A stretch of DNA of 8,209 nt, from NCBI GenBank assembly GCA_029261955.1, contig JAJDAI010001113.1, positions 1-8,209 on the forward strand, read 5' to 3'. A program made the translations under genes and the position numbers. Positions 1 through 6,569 of the stretch are shown here, one piece after another (positions within the stretch are counted from its first letter, which is position 1; the number at the start of each line of letters is the position of its first letter). A model generated the notes under the pieces. That model ran no database searches and had not been told where the DNA came from. It saw only the letters and a program-made list of their open reading frames with translations. Origin of the DNA: Deltaproteobacteria bacterium (GTDB taxonomy: Bacteria > Myxococcota_A > UBA796 > UBA9615).

Positions 1-519
1 CGCCAGACCCTCGGGGCGCAAGCCCACCTCGACGCGGTCCAGCTCCAGGCAGCCGAGGATCGCGTCGGCGGCGCGGGACGGGTCCAGCTCCGGGTGCACG
101 TCCACGACCTGCGCGCGCACCTCGGGCCACTCGTGCCCGACGGTCTTCACGAGGCCGGCCAGCCCACCCTGGAGCGGGTCGCCGAAGCCGCCGGCCACGC
201 CGAAGTCACCGCCCTGGCGCGTGATGGCCAGGAGCAGGGCGCCGCCGGACTCACCGGCGCTGCGCAGCCGGCCCGCCAGGGCGCGAACCAGGGCGAAGGC
301 GTCGGTCAGCGCGCGCTCGGCTCCGTCGGTCCAGGGGAGCGAGGAGGGGCTGGTCGTGGCTGGGGTCAAGACCAACGCGCCGCAGGGGCCTTCGGGCAGG
401 CCGCCGTTGTTCTCCGAGCGCTCCACGAGCTTCGTGCTGTGGCCCAGGGCGCCGAAGGCCTCGGCCAGGGCGCGGCAGAGCGCGGTGCCGTCGTCCACGA
501 TCCACACCGGCCCTTCGAG
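1..519 (-). other. Start of ketoreductase (KR) region, cut by the window edge, residues about 1950-2122
   Basis: After the last ACP the protein has the N-terminal, structural half of a PfaA-type KR: GPVWIVDDGTALCRALAEAF (from about 1952), then LLLAITRQGGDFG, GGLAGLVKTVGHEWPE and VRAQVVDVHPELDP. The catalytic half, with the NADPH-binding glycine motif and the Tyr/Lys/Ser residues, would lie to the left of position 1 and cannot be checked. The KR label rests on domain order and on the GLAGLVKT-HEWP block typical of this family. Confidence 0.75.
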
Positions 520-3500
520 GGCGGGCAGGCGCGCAGGACGCTCGGGCAGGGCGCCGGCCAGGCGGGGCACGAGGGCCCGACGCTCGACCGTGGGGGTGGG
601 CGCAGGAGCCGGCGCAGGAGCCTCGGCTGCCGCGATCGGGGCGCTCGGGGCGCTCGGCGCAGCGAGGAAGCCGAGCACCTGGCGGAGGCTGTGCAGCCCA
701 CCGAGCTGTTCCGGCTCGACCGTCGGGACGCCGGGCAGGCGCTCGCTCAGCAGGGACAGAATCTCGACCCGCTTGATCGAATCGATGCCCAGGTCCGACT
801 CGAGATCGAGGTCCAGGTCCAGCATCTCCTCCGGGTAGCCGGTCAGCTCGGACACGACCTGGAGAAGCACCGGCGTCGGGTCGTCCGCGACCACCACCTC
901 GGCTGCGGGCACCGCAGGCGAGGTCGCGGGGGAGCTCGATCCCAGGAAGTCCAGGACCTGACGCAGGCTGTGCAGGCTGCCCAGCCGCTCGGGCTCGACG
1001 GCGGGCGCGCCGGGCAAGCGCTCGGTGAGCAGGGACAGGATCTCGACGCGCTTGATCGAATCGATGCCCAGGTCCGACTCGAGATCGAGGTCCAGGTCCA
1101 GCATCTCCTGCGGGTAGCCGGTCAGCTCCGACACGACCTGGAGCAGCACGGGCTCCGCGTCGAGGGCGGGCGCAGCCGCGACGGGGGGGGCCGCAGGAGC
1201 AACGGGCGCTTGCACGCCAGCCCCCACGAACTCGGCCACCTGCCGCAGCGTGTGCAGCCGACCGAGCTGCTCGGGCTCGACCGCCGGGGCTTCCGGCATG
1301 CGCTCCGTGAAGAGCGAGAGGATCTCGACGCGCTTGATGGAGTCGATGCCCAGGTCCGACTCGAGGTCCATGTCCAGCTCGAGCATGTCCGTGGGGTAGC
1401 CGGTGGACTCGGCCACGACCTGGAGCAGCAGCGGGACGATGCGATCGGCCACAGGCACGGACGAGGCCGCGGTCACGGCGACCGGGGCGGGGGCCGATGC
1501 GGCGGGGGCCGTGGGCGGCACGAAGGCCGGGGCAGGCGCCACGAAGGCCGGAGTGGGCGCCACGAAGGTGGGGACCGGCGGGGCGGCGATCGCGGGAAGC
1601 TCCACCGGAGCCCCACCCATCGCCTGGGACAGCAGCGACTGCTGCCCGGAGACCAGCGCCTGGAAGGTCGCCTGCGCGTGGGCCTGACCGGCGAGGAACT
1701 GCTGGTGGATCTCCGCCGTCTGCCGCTGCATGGCCTGCAGCGCCTCCAGCTGGGACTGGGCGGCGGTGAGCGCCTGGAGCAGCAGCGCGGGATCGCGGTT
1801 CGAGTCGGCCATGGGGGCCTCCGGAGCGCGGCGCGCCGTGTTCATCGAGGGGGACGGGGGCGAAGCGAAGGCGCCGATGTCACGGGGTGCCCGCACGACG
1901 GGCTGAGGCCCGGGCTTGGGCCGCAGGTTGGCGCCCGTGAGCGGCACGACCATGCGCGGGGTGCGGGGCAACTCGTGCGCCAGGCGCGGAGGCGGGGCGG
2001 CCGCCTGCCAGCTGGCCAGGTCCACGGGGCGGCCCTGCGATGCGAGCAGCGCCAGCACGTCCGCGAGGTCCCGCAGCGCGCGCCGGCCACCGGAGGCGTC
2101 CAGCGCGATGGCGCGGTGGGGCCGTTCGGCGAGGATCCGGCCGATGAGCCCCGTCAGGGCAGCCTTGGGGCCGACCTCCACGAAGGTCGTCGCGCCCGCG
2201 TCCGCCATGCCCTCAACGAGCTCGACCCAACGCACCGGACGGGCGAGCTGCGAAGCGAGCAGGGCACGTGCAGCGTCCCCATCCTCGGGGTAGGGCTCGG
2301 CCGTGGCGTCAGCCCAGACCGGGAAGCGGCCGGGGTGGACCGCCAGCTCGGCGAGCCCGTCCTCGAAGGCGTGCTGCGCGTCGGCGACCAGCGGACTGTG
2401 GAAGGCCGCGCCGACGTCCAGGCGCTTGCAGCGCAGGCCGCGCTGCTGGCAGGCCGCGACGGCGCGCTCGAGCTCGTCCTTGGCCCCCGAGAGCACCGCC
2501 TGCTCGGGCGCGTTCCGGTTGGCGAGCACGAGGGCGAGCCCCGTGTCCGTCAGGAAGTCCTCGACCTGGGCCAGGGGCGCCAGGACCGCGAGCATGCCCC
2601 CGTGGTCCGGCCCCTCGTCCGCCATGAGCCGGCCGCGGAGGGTCGAGGCCGCGTACAGGCCCTCGCGACCGATCCGCCCCGCCGCGTGCAGCGCGAGCAG
2701 CTCGCCGTAGCTGTGTCCCGCCGCCAGCTCGGCCTTCACGCCGAACTGCGCCAGCAGGTCGAGCAGGCCCGCACCGAAGGCGCCGAGCGCGGGCTGCGTG
2801 CGATCCGTGGACCGGAGCCGCGCCTCGCGGGCCGCAGCCTCGGCCTGGTCGAAGGTGCTGGGGGGCAGGACGTCGGCCGCGACCTCGGGCTGCGCCGCAA
2901 AGGCGTCGCTCACCGCGTCGACGACCGAGGCCAGCTCGCGCCCCATGCCCAGGTACTGCGAGCCCTGGCCGGAGAAGACGAAGGCCAGCTGGCCGGGCTC
3001 GTCCCCGATCCCGAAGTGCGCGCCGGGGATGGACCAGGCCTCAGCCGAGCCCTTCGCGAGCTGCGTCTGCGCCCGCTTCGCGATGGAGGACAGCTCGTCG
3101 CGACCGCCCAGCAGCACCAGCCGGTGGCTCGCCCGGCGATCAAAGGCTGCCCGCGCCAGACGCGCGCCGTGGCTCGTGCCGTCCACCGCGCCGAGCGCCG
3201 CGGAGATCGCCGAGACGTCCCCCGACAGGGGCCAGATCTCGACCGACCCGTCCCAGGCCGGCTCATCGCGCGCGTCCCGGTACTCCTCGAGCACCACGTG
3301 GTAGTCGCTCCCGCCGAAGCCGAAGGACGACACGCCCGCGCGTCGGGGCCCCGTGGGCAGCCAGGGACGGCTCTCCGCCGGCAGGTGGAACGAGCTCGTC
3401 TCGAGCTTCATCTTCGGGTTCGGGGCCGTGACCTTCAGCGTCCCCGGCAGCACCTTGTGGTGCAGCGCCAGCGCCGCCTTGATGAGGCCAGCCGATCCCG

Positions 3501-6366
3501 CGGCGGCCTTCGTGTGCCCGATCTGGGCCTTCACGGAGCCGAGGGCGCACCAGCCCAGCTCGTCGCTCGCTTCGCCGAAGACCTCGCGCAGGCCCTCGAA
3601 CTCGGTGACGTCGCCGGCCTTCGTGCCCGTGCCGTGCGCCTCCAGCAGCTGGATGTCGCGCGGCGAGACCCCGGCGTCCCGGTAGGCGTCCCGCAACGCC
3701 CGGGCCTGGCCCGAGGCCAGGGGCGCGTAGATGCTCTTGGCCCGCCCGTCGGAGGCCGTGCCCACCCCGCGGATGACGGCGTAGATCCGGTCCCCGGCCG
3801 CCTCGGCGTCGGCGAGGCGCTTGAGCACGACCATGCCCAGGCCTTCGCCCAGGATCGTGCCGTCCGCATCCGCCGCGAAGGGCCGCACGTCGCCCGTGGG
3901 CGAGAGCGCGGGCGTCTTGCTGAAGCACATGTGCATGAAGATGTCGTTGAGCGTGTCGACACCGCCGGTCAGGACCACGTCCGCCCGGCCACGCTGCAGC
4001 TCCATGCAGCCCAGGTGCAGCGCCGCGAGGGAGCTGGCGCAGGCCGCATCCAGCACGCAGTTGGTGCCGCCGAAGTCGAAGCGGTTGGCGATGCGCCCCG
4101 CGACGACGTTGCCCAGCAGGCCCGGGAAGCTGCTCTCCTGCCAGCCCACGTAGGACCGGCTGATCCCGTCGACCACCTGCTGCGCGGTCTCCTCGTCCAC
4201 GCCGGCGTCACGCAGCGCGCGCCACCAGCGAGGATGTCCCAGTCGGGCGCCCAGGTTGATGACCAGCTCCTGCGTGCCGGTGACCCCGAGGATCACGCTC
4301 GCGCGGCTGCGGTCCCAGTCGCCATCCACGGGGTAGCCCGCGTCCCGAAGCGCCTGCTTTGCGACCCACAGGGCCAGCAATTGCGAGGTGTCCGTCGCCT
4401 CCAGGATGGACGGCGGGATGCCGAACTCGGTCGGGTCGAAGGCGACCTCGTCCAGGAAGGCGCCGCGGGTGGCGTAGGTCCGGTCGGGGCTCTTGGGATC
4501 GGGATCCTGGAAGTCCGCCAGGGTCCAGTGCCCCTCGGGGATGTCGTCCACCGCATCCAGGCCCAGCCGCAGCATGCGCCAGAAGGACTCCAGATCGGGC
4601 GCCTTCGGGAAGGTGCATCCCATGCCCACGATCGCGATGGGGTCGTCCGCGGTGCGCCGCGAGGCCGAGCTGCTCGGCCTCGCGGCGTCCTCGGCCGTCG
4701 CCTCGACCAGGGTGGCCGGCTCGGCCTGCTCCCAGCGCGAGAACGAGCGGCTCAGCTCGGCCTTGCTCCGCGCCACGACCTGCTCGGCCTCCGCCGGCAC
4801 CGCCAGCCCCTGGGTCCGCAGCGCGCCAGCCCGGGCCAGGTGCGCCGCCCCTGCGAGCAAGTTCCGGGACACGGTGACCACGTCACGCTTCCGCCAGTCA
4901 GCCAGCTCGGTTCCCTCGACCCAGCGGTTGAAGCCGCCCATCGACGGTCCACACCAGATCTGGAAGTCGAGGCGCCGCTCGGCGACGCCGGCGTTGGCCC
5001 AGCGACTCGCCTGCCCGAGGTAGGCCCGGAAGAGCAACGCCATGCGGTGCTTCGGGTCCTGCGCGGCGCGCTCCAGCTGCGCCGGGTCCCGCTCCTGCCA
5101 GAAGGCAGCGCAGTCGGCCCAGGCGGCGTCCAGGGGCTGCCGGAAGATCGTGGACTCCAGGCTCGCTCGATCCTCGGCGGCGATCTCCTCCAGCGATCCG
5201 TGAGCCTTGTAGAGCTCGTAGAGCTTGCGGGCCCGCACCGGGAACATCGTGCCGCGGCCGAGGACCTGCACCTCGACGCCCATCTCGAACATGTCCGCGG
5301 CGGGCGCCATGGCCACATCCGCAGGCCCGGCCTGGGCCAGCAGCTCCCGGACGAGGTCCGAGGTGCCCGCTTCCAAGCAGCTCTGGTTGATGGACCCGGT
5401 CACCACGTAGGCCGCGCCGAGGGCGAAGGCCGCCGCGGCCGATCCCGGGGTCGCGATGCCGCCTGCCGCACCCACGCGGGGGGCCTCGGCGTAGCCGTGC
5501 TCGGCCTGAAGCGTGTCGCGCAGCGCCAGCAGCTCCGGCAGCAGCACCACGAGGGGCCGGTTGTCGGTGTGCCCACCCGAGTCCGCCTCGGCCGTGATGT
5601 CCTCGGCCATGGGGATGCGGCCGGCGAGCCGCGCCTGCTCCTCGGTGATGTCCCCCGAAGCGACGAGCTCCCGCAGGAAGCGCTCGGGCGGCGGAGCCAG
5701 GAAGCGGCGGGCGACCTCGGCCCGGCTCACCTTGGCGAGGATCTGGTTGGGCGCGACGATCCGGCCGCCCTCTTCGCGGATCCCCGCAACGCGGTAGCGC
5801 ACCACCGGCAGCGTCAGGTCCAGGTAGGCCGAGGCGCTGACCCGGCGGATCCCGCGGCGCAGGAAGAGCTCGACGGTGCCGGCTTCCAGCTCCGGCTCGC
5901 TGGGGCTGTGGATGAGGTTGAAGCCGTAGGGGCTGTCCCCGAGCTGCTTCAGGCGGTCGATGGCCGCTTCGATGCGGGCCAGATCGGGGCCCGCCGAGCC
6001 GAAGAAGGCGAGCATGCCGGCGCCCGCCAGCGCCTCGACGTACTCCTCGCTGGCGATGGCGTTGGCCATGGCGCCGCCGACGAGGGCGTAGCGCGCGCCG
6101 TGGGCAGCCCGGAAGGAGGCCGACCCGAGCTTGTCGGGGGTCAGGGACGGCGCCCACGCGAGCAAGGGAAAGCCGCCCCCGCGGGCCCGCTGGCCCAGCG
6201 CGATCCGTCCGCCCGAGCCCACCGCCGGACCGGCCGGCGTGTCGACCACCGAGACGGGCCGATCGAGGGACGCCAGGGCATCACGCAAGGCCGAAGCCCC
6301 CGTTCGGGGGGTGCCGTGGCCGTCGTAAAAGGCCCCGAGGGCTCGCGTTTCCTCAGGCTGCACCAT
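1..6366 (-). CDS. Fused PfaD-PfaA-type multidomain polyketide/PUFA synthase (ER-KS-AT-ACP-ACP-ACP-KR...), 3' end outside window
   Basis: Large iterative type I synthase of the PfaA/HglE 'secondary lipid' class with a PfaD-type enoyl reductase fused to its N-terminus. It would act in the cytoplasm, building an acyl chain from malonyl units on tandem ACPs. The frame is open for 2,122 codons from the ATG at 6366 to the window edge; no stop is seen. All domains sit in one frame: PfaD (1-547), KS (574-1030), AT (1127-1450), helical and Ala/Pro linkers, three ACPs (Ser1676, Ser1770, Ser1863), and the start of a KR region (from about 1950). The start is supported by GGAG five nt upstream and by the first residues leading into a normal PfaD N-terminus. 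The KS motif FMHMCFSKTPALSP and the ACP motif LGIDSIKRVEIL point to the PfaA/HglE group over ordinary modular PKS. A DH domain and partner subunits (PfaC-like) are expected to the left but not seen. Exact product unknown: PUFA, heterocyst-glycolipid-like or another lipid are all possible. Confidence 0.95.
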   Translation of the reverse strand, partial: MVQPEETRALGAFYDGHGTPRTGASALRDALASLDRPVSVVDTPAGPAVGSGGRIALGQRARGGGFPLLAWAPSLTPDKLGSASFRAAHGARYALVGGAMANAIASEEYVEALAGAGMLAFFGSAGPDLARIEAAIDRLKQLGDSPYGFNLIHSPSEPELEAGTVELFLRRGIRRVSASAYLDLTLPVVRYRVAGIREEGGRIVAPNQILAKVSRAEVARRFLAPPPERFLRELVASGDITEEQARLAGRIPMAEDITAEADSGGHTDNRPLVVLLPELLALRDTLQAEHGYAEAPRVGAAGGIATPGSAAAAFALGAAYVVTGSINQSCLEAGTSDLVRELLAQAGPADVAMAPAADMFEMGVEVQVLGRGTMFPVRARKLYELYKAHGSLEEIAAEDRASLESTIFRQPLDAAWADCAAFWQERDPAQLERAAQDPKHRMALLFRAYLGQASRWANAGVAERRLDFQIWCGPSMGGFNRWVEGTELADWRKRDVVTVSRNLLAGAAHLARAGALRTQGLAVPAEAEQVVARSKAELSRSFSRWEQAEPATLVEATAEDAARPSSSASRRTADDPIAIVGMGCTFPKAPDLESFWRMLRLGLDAVDDIPEGHWTLADFQDPDPKSPDRTYATRGAFLDEVAFDPTEFGIPPSILEATDTSQLLALWVAKQALRDAGYPVDGDWDRSRASVILGVTGTQELVINLGARLGHPRWWRALRDAGVDEETAQQVVDGISRSYVGWQESSFPGLLGNVVAGRIANRFDFGGTNCVLDAACASSLAALHLGCMELQRGRADVVLTGGVDTLNDIFMHMCFSKTPALSPTGDVRPFAADADGTILGEGLGMVVLKRLADAEAAGDRIYAVIRGVGTASDGRAKSIYAPLASGQARALRDAYRDAGVSPRDIQLLEAHGTGTKAGDVTEFEGLREVFGEASDELGWCALGSVKAQIGHTKAAAGSAGLIKAALALHHKVLPGTLKVTAPNPKMKLETSSFHLPAESRPWLPTGPRRAGVSSFGFGGSDYHVVLEEYRDARDEPAWDGSVEIWPLSGDVSAISAALGAVDGTSHGARLARAAFDRRASHRLVLLGGRDELSSIAKRAQTQLAKGSAEAWSIPGAHFGIGDEPGQLAFVFSGQGSQYLGMGRELASVVDAVSDAFAAQPEVAADVLPPSTFDQAEAAAREARLRSTDRTQPALGAFGAGLLDLLAQFGVKAELAAGHSYGELLALHAAGRIGREGLYAASTLRGRLMADEGPDHGGMLAVLAPLAQVEDFLTDTGLALVLANRNAPEQAVLSGAKDELERAVAACQQRGLRCKRLDVGAAFHSPLVADAQHAFEDGLAELAVHPGRFPVWADATAEPYPEDGDAARALLASQLARPVRWVELVEGMADAGATTFVEVGPKAALTGLIGRILAERPHRAIALDASGGRRALRDLADVLALLASQGRPVDLASWQAAAPPPRLAHELPRTPRMVVPLTGANLRPKPGPQPVVRAPRDIGAFASPPSPSMNTARRAPEAPMADSNRDPALLLQALTAAQSQLEALQAMQRQTAEIHQQFLAGQAHAQATFQALVSGQQSLLSQAMGGAPVELPAIAAPPVPTFVAPTPAFVAPAPAFVPPTAPAASAPAPVAVTAASSVPVADRIVPLLLQVVAESTGYPTDMLELDMDLESDLGIDSIKRVEILSLFTERMPEAPAVEPEQLGRLHTLRQVAEFVGAGVQAPVAPAAPPVAAAPALDAEPVLLQVVSELTGYPQEMLDLDLDLESDLGIDSIKRVEILSLLTERLPGAPAVEPERLGSLHSLRQVLDFLGSSSPATSPAVPAAEVVVADDPTPVLLQVVSELTGYPEEMLDLDLDLESDLGIDSIKRVEILSLLSERLPGVPTVEPEQLGGLHSLRQVLGFLAAPSAPSAPIAAAEAPAPAPAPTPTVERRALVPRLAGALPERPARLPALEGPVWIVDDGTALCRALAEAFGALGHSTKLVERSENNGGLPEGPCGALVLTPATTSPSSLPWTDGAERALTDAFALVRALAGRLRSAGESGGALLLAITRQGGDFGVAGGFGDPLQGGLAGLVKTVGHEWPEVRAQVVDVHPELDPSRAADAILGCLELDRVEVGLRPEGLA
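664..891 (-). other. Acyl carrier protein domain 3 (Ser1863), residues about 1826-1901
   Basis: Third and last carrier domain, 93 residues after the second, with Ser1863 in DLGIDSIKRVEILSLLSERLPG. It ends in LRQVLGFLAA and is followed by an Ala/Pro-rich linker (about 1902-1945) leading to the KR region. No further ACP motif appears between here and the left edge. Confidence 0.96.
770..1109 (-). repeat. Near-identical direct repeat within ACP2 and ACP3 (279-nt period)
   Basis: Positions 770-830 and 1049-1109 are identical over 61 nt. Identity continues beyond single mismatches at 831/1110 and 850/1129 as far as 864/1143, so 93 of 95 positions match. Synonymous positions are conserved too, unlike in ACP1. 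This is a direct repeat on the coding strand covering the phosphopantetheine site. Confidence 0.9.
943..1170 (-). other. Acyl carrier protein domain 2 (Ser1770), residues about 1733-1808
   Basis: Second carrier domain, with the same DLGIDSIKRVEILSLLTERLPG core; Ser1770 is the phosphopantetheine site. It lies 94 residues after Ser1676. Its core DNA is almost identical to that of ACP3, so these two are the most recently related copies. Tandem ACPs in PfaA-type synthases act in parallel and raise throughput; that is family knowledge and is not shown here. Confidence 0.96.
1219..1452 (-). other. Acyl carrier protein domain 1 (Ser1676), residues about 1639-1716
   Basis: First of three carrier domains. 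It contains DLGIDSIKRVEIL, where Ser1676 is the phosphopantetheine attachment site, preceded by TGYPTDMLELDMDLES and followed by the LRQVAEFV helix. At DNA level it is clearly more diverged than the other two (GGAGTCGAT in place of CGAATCGAT around the serine codon, and many silent and conservative differences). A separate Ala/Pro linker connects it to ACP2. Confidence 0.96.
1517..1579 (-). repeat. Three tandem 21-nt repeats encoding an FVAP-type Ala/Pro linker
   Basis: Three imperfect 21-nt copies lie head to tail at 1517-1537, 1538-1558 and 1559-1579. Each contains a CACGAAGG core on the plus strand. On the coding (minus) strand they give a repeated seven-residue unit, roughly PTFVAP / PAFVAP / PAFVPP. 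The unit length is a multiple of three, so copy-number changes would keep the frame. The segment is a flexible spacer between the post-AT helix and the first ACP. Confidence 0.8.
1618..1797 (-). other. Gln-rich helical post-AT linker, residues about 1524-1583
   Basis: About 60 residues with heptad-like hydrophobic spacing and many Gln/Ala, including the stretch TAEIHQQFLAGQ (His1554). From memory of the family, a similar 'xExHxxFLxxQ' helix follows the AT in many PfaA/HglE-type synthases; its role is probably dimer or domain docking. No catalytic motif is present. It lies between an Arg/Pro-rich spacer (about 1450-1520) and the Ala/Pro linker that precedes the first ACP. Confidence 0.6.
2017..2988 (-). 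other. Acyltransferase (AT, malonyl-type) domain, residues about 1127-1450
   Basis: Loads extender units onto the downstream ACPs. The domain opens with FVFSGQGSQYLGMG (from residue 1129). The nucleophile is Ser1219 in GHSYGEL and the catalytic His is 1323 in GAAFHSPLV. The AFHS form of the specificity loop is the malonyl-type version (methylmalonyl ATs usually carry YASH), so malonyl-CoA is the inferred substrate. It closes with the usual VGPKAALTGLI segment near residue 1400, followed by a C-terminal extension. It corresponds to the MAT of PfaA. About 97 residues of KS-AT linker separate it from the ketosynthase. Confidence 0.94.
3277..4647 (-). other. Beta-ketoacyl synthase (KS) domain, residues 574-1030
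   Basis: Decarboxylative Claisen condensation domain. It starts with DDPIAIVGMGCTFP (574-587) and ends after SSFGFGGSDYHVVLEE (His1023). The catalytic triad is complete: Cys776 in DAACASSLAAL, His911 in EAHGTGT and His951 in IGHTKAAAG, with the normal spacing of 135 and 40 residues. Diagnostic PfaA/HglE text is present: ATDTSQLLAL, ESSFPGLLGNVVAGRIANR, FMHMCFSKTPALSP and DGTILGEGLGM. The active Cys means this is a condensing KS and not the chain-length-factor type found in PfaC. Confidence 0.97.
4726..6366 (-). other. PfaD-type enoyl reductase domain (FMN TIM barrel), residues 1-547 of the synthase
   Basis: This N-terminal domain has the full length of a stand-alone PfaD protein (about 540 residues). 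PfaD proteins are nitronate-monooxygenase-like flavoenzymes that reduce the enoyl intermediate in PUFA synthases and some trans-AT PKSs. Visible motifs are GPYGFNLIHSP-like text (here DSPYGFNLIHSPSEPELE, about residues 143-160), the active-site-type EADSGGHTDNRP (260-271, with His266 in the GGH position), GGIATPGSAAAAF (302-314), VTGSINQ (322-328), a MAPAADMFEMGV stretch, and a C-terminal QIWCGPSMGGFNRW block. None of the family landmarks I can recognise is missing, so the domain looks catalytically intact. Trp545 is near its end; a roughly 25-residue Ala/Ser/Glu-rich linker then leads into the ketosynthase. Boundaries are approximate. Confidence 0.93.
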
Positions 6367-6369
6367 GCA

Positions 6370-6375
6370 CTCTCC
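6370..6375 (-). promoter_or_regulatory. Ribosome binding site of the synthase gene
   Basis: On the minus strand the start is preceded by GGAGAG, with five bases between GGAG and the ATG at 6366. This supports 6366 as the start over later in-frame Met or Val codons. Confidence 0.75.
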
Positions 6376-6376
6376 A

Positions 6377-6414
6377 GGGGGCCCGTGGGGGGGGCGGGTC
6401 GAGGCGGGGACGGG
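6377..6414 (+). other. G-rich tract with quadruplex-forming pattern beside the synthase start
   Basis: The plus strand has five G runs in 38 bases: 6377-6381 (5), 6387-6394 (8), 6396-6398 (3), 6406-6409 (4) and 6412-6414 (3), with loops of 1-7 bases. This is the template strand for the synthase, so its mRNA leader would be C-rich just upstream of the ribosome binding site. The pattern is visible directly; a function is not. Confidence 0.5.
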
Positions 6415-6551
6415 ACTTACCACCGGACCGGGGCAGAACCAAGGACGGAACCGCCCCCTCCCCTCACGCGCGAGGGAACCTGTGGGTGCCTCCGGCTGCC
6501 AGCCCGTTGGAATCCCAGGTCTTTGTTCCGGTCGTGCTCCATTCTGTGAAG

Positions 6552-6569
6552 TTTCAACGAAAATTGAAA
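6552..6569. promoter_or_regulatory. Inverted repeat TTTCAA-N6-TTGAAA, possible operator
   Basis: A perfect 6-bp inverted repeat with a six-base spacer: TTTCAACGAAAATTGAAA. It lies in the centre of the AT-rich island, about 185 bp upstream of the synthase start and about 95 bp upstream of the LOG-like gene. The symmetry and position would suit a dimeric repressor or activator, but the regulator is unknown and the arms are short. Confidence 0.35.

Noticed and set aside
600..1480. The regularly spaced near-identical blocks as a CRISPR or mobile repeat array
   Set aside because: The period (279-282 nt) and translation (LGIDSIKRVEIL) show these are three tandem ACP domains inside a coding sequence.
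4898..6157. Minus-strand 419-codon frame overlapping the PfaD part
   Set aside because: It is in a different frame from the conserved PfaD motifs and gives Arg/Gly/Pro-rich text without domains; it is a frame shadow.
6461..6476. Inverted repeat CCCTC-N6-GAGGG in the synthase leader
   Set aside because: Only 5-bp arms in GC-rich DNA with no supporting context; expected by chance.
94..6549. Long plus-strand reading frame (2,151 codons) as a real gene
   Set aside because: It is the codon-register complement of the synthase, whose KS, AT, ACP and PfaD motifs are unmistakable on the minus strand. Its Arg/Gly/Gln-rich translation shows no domain, and its ACP-like repeats are only the reverse complement of the real ones.
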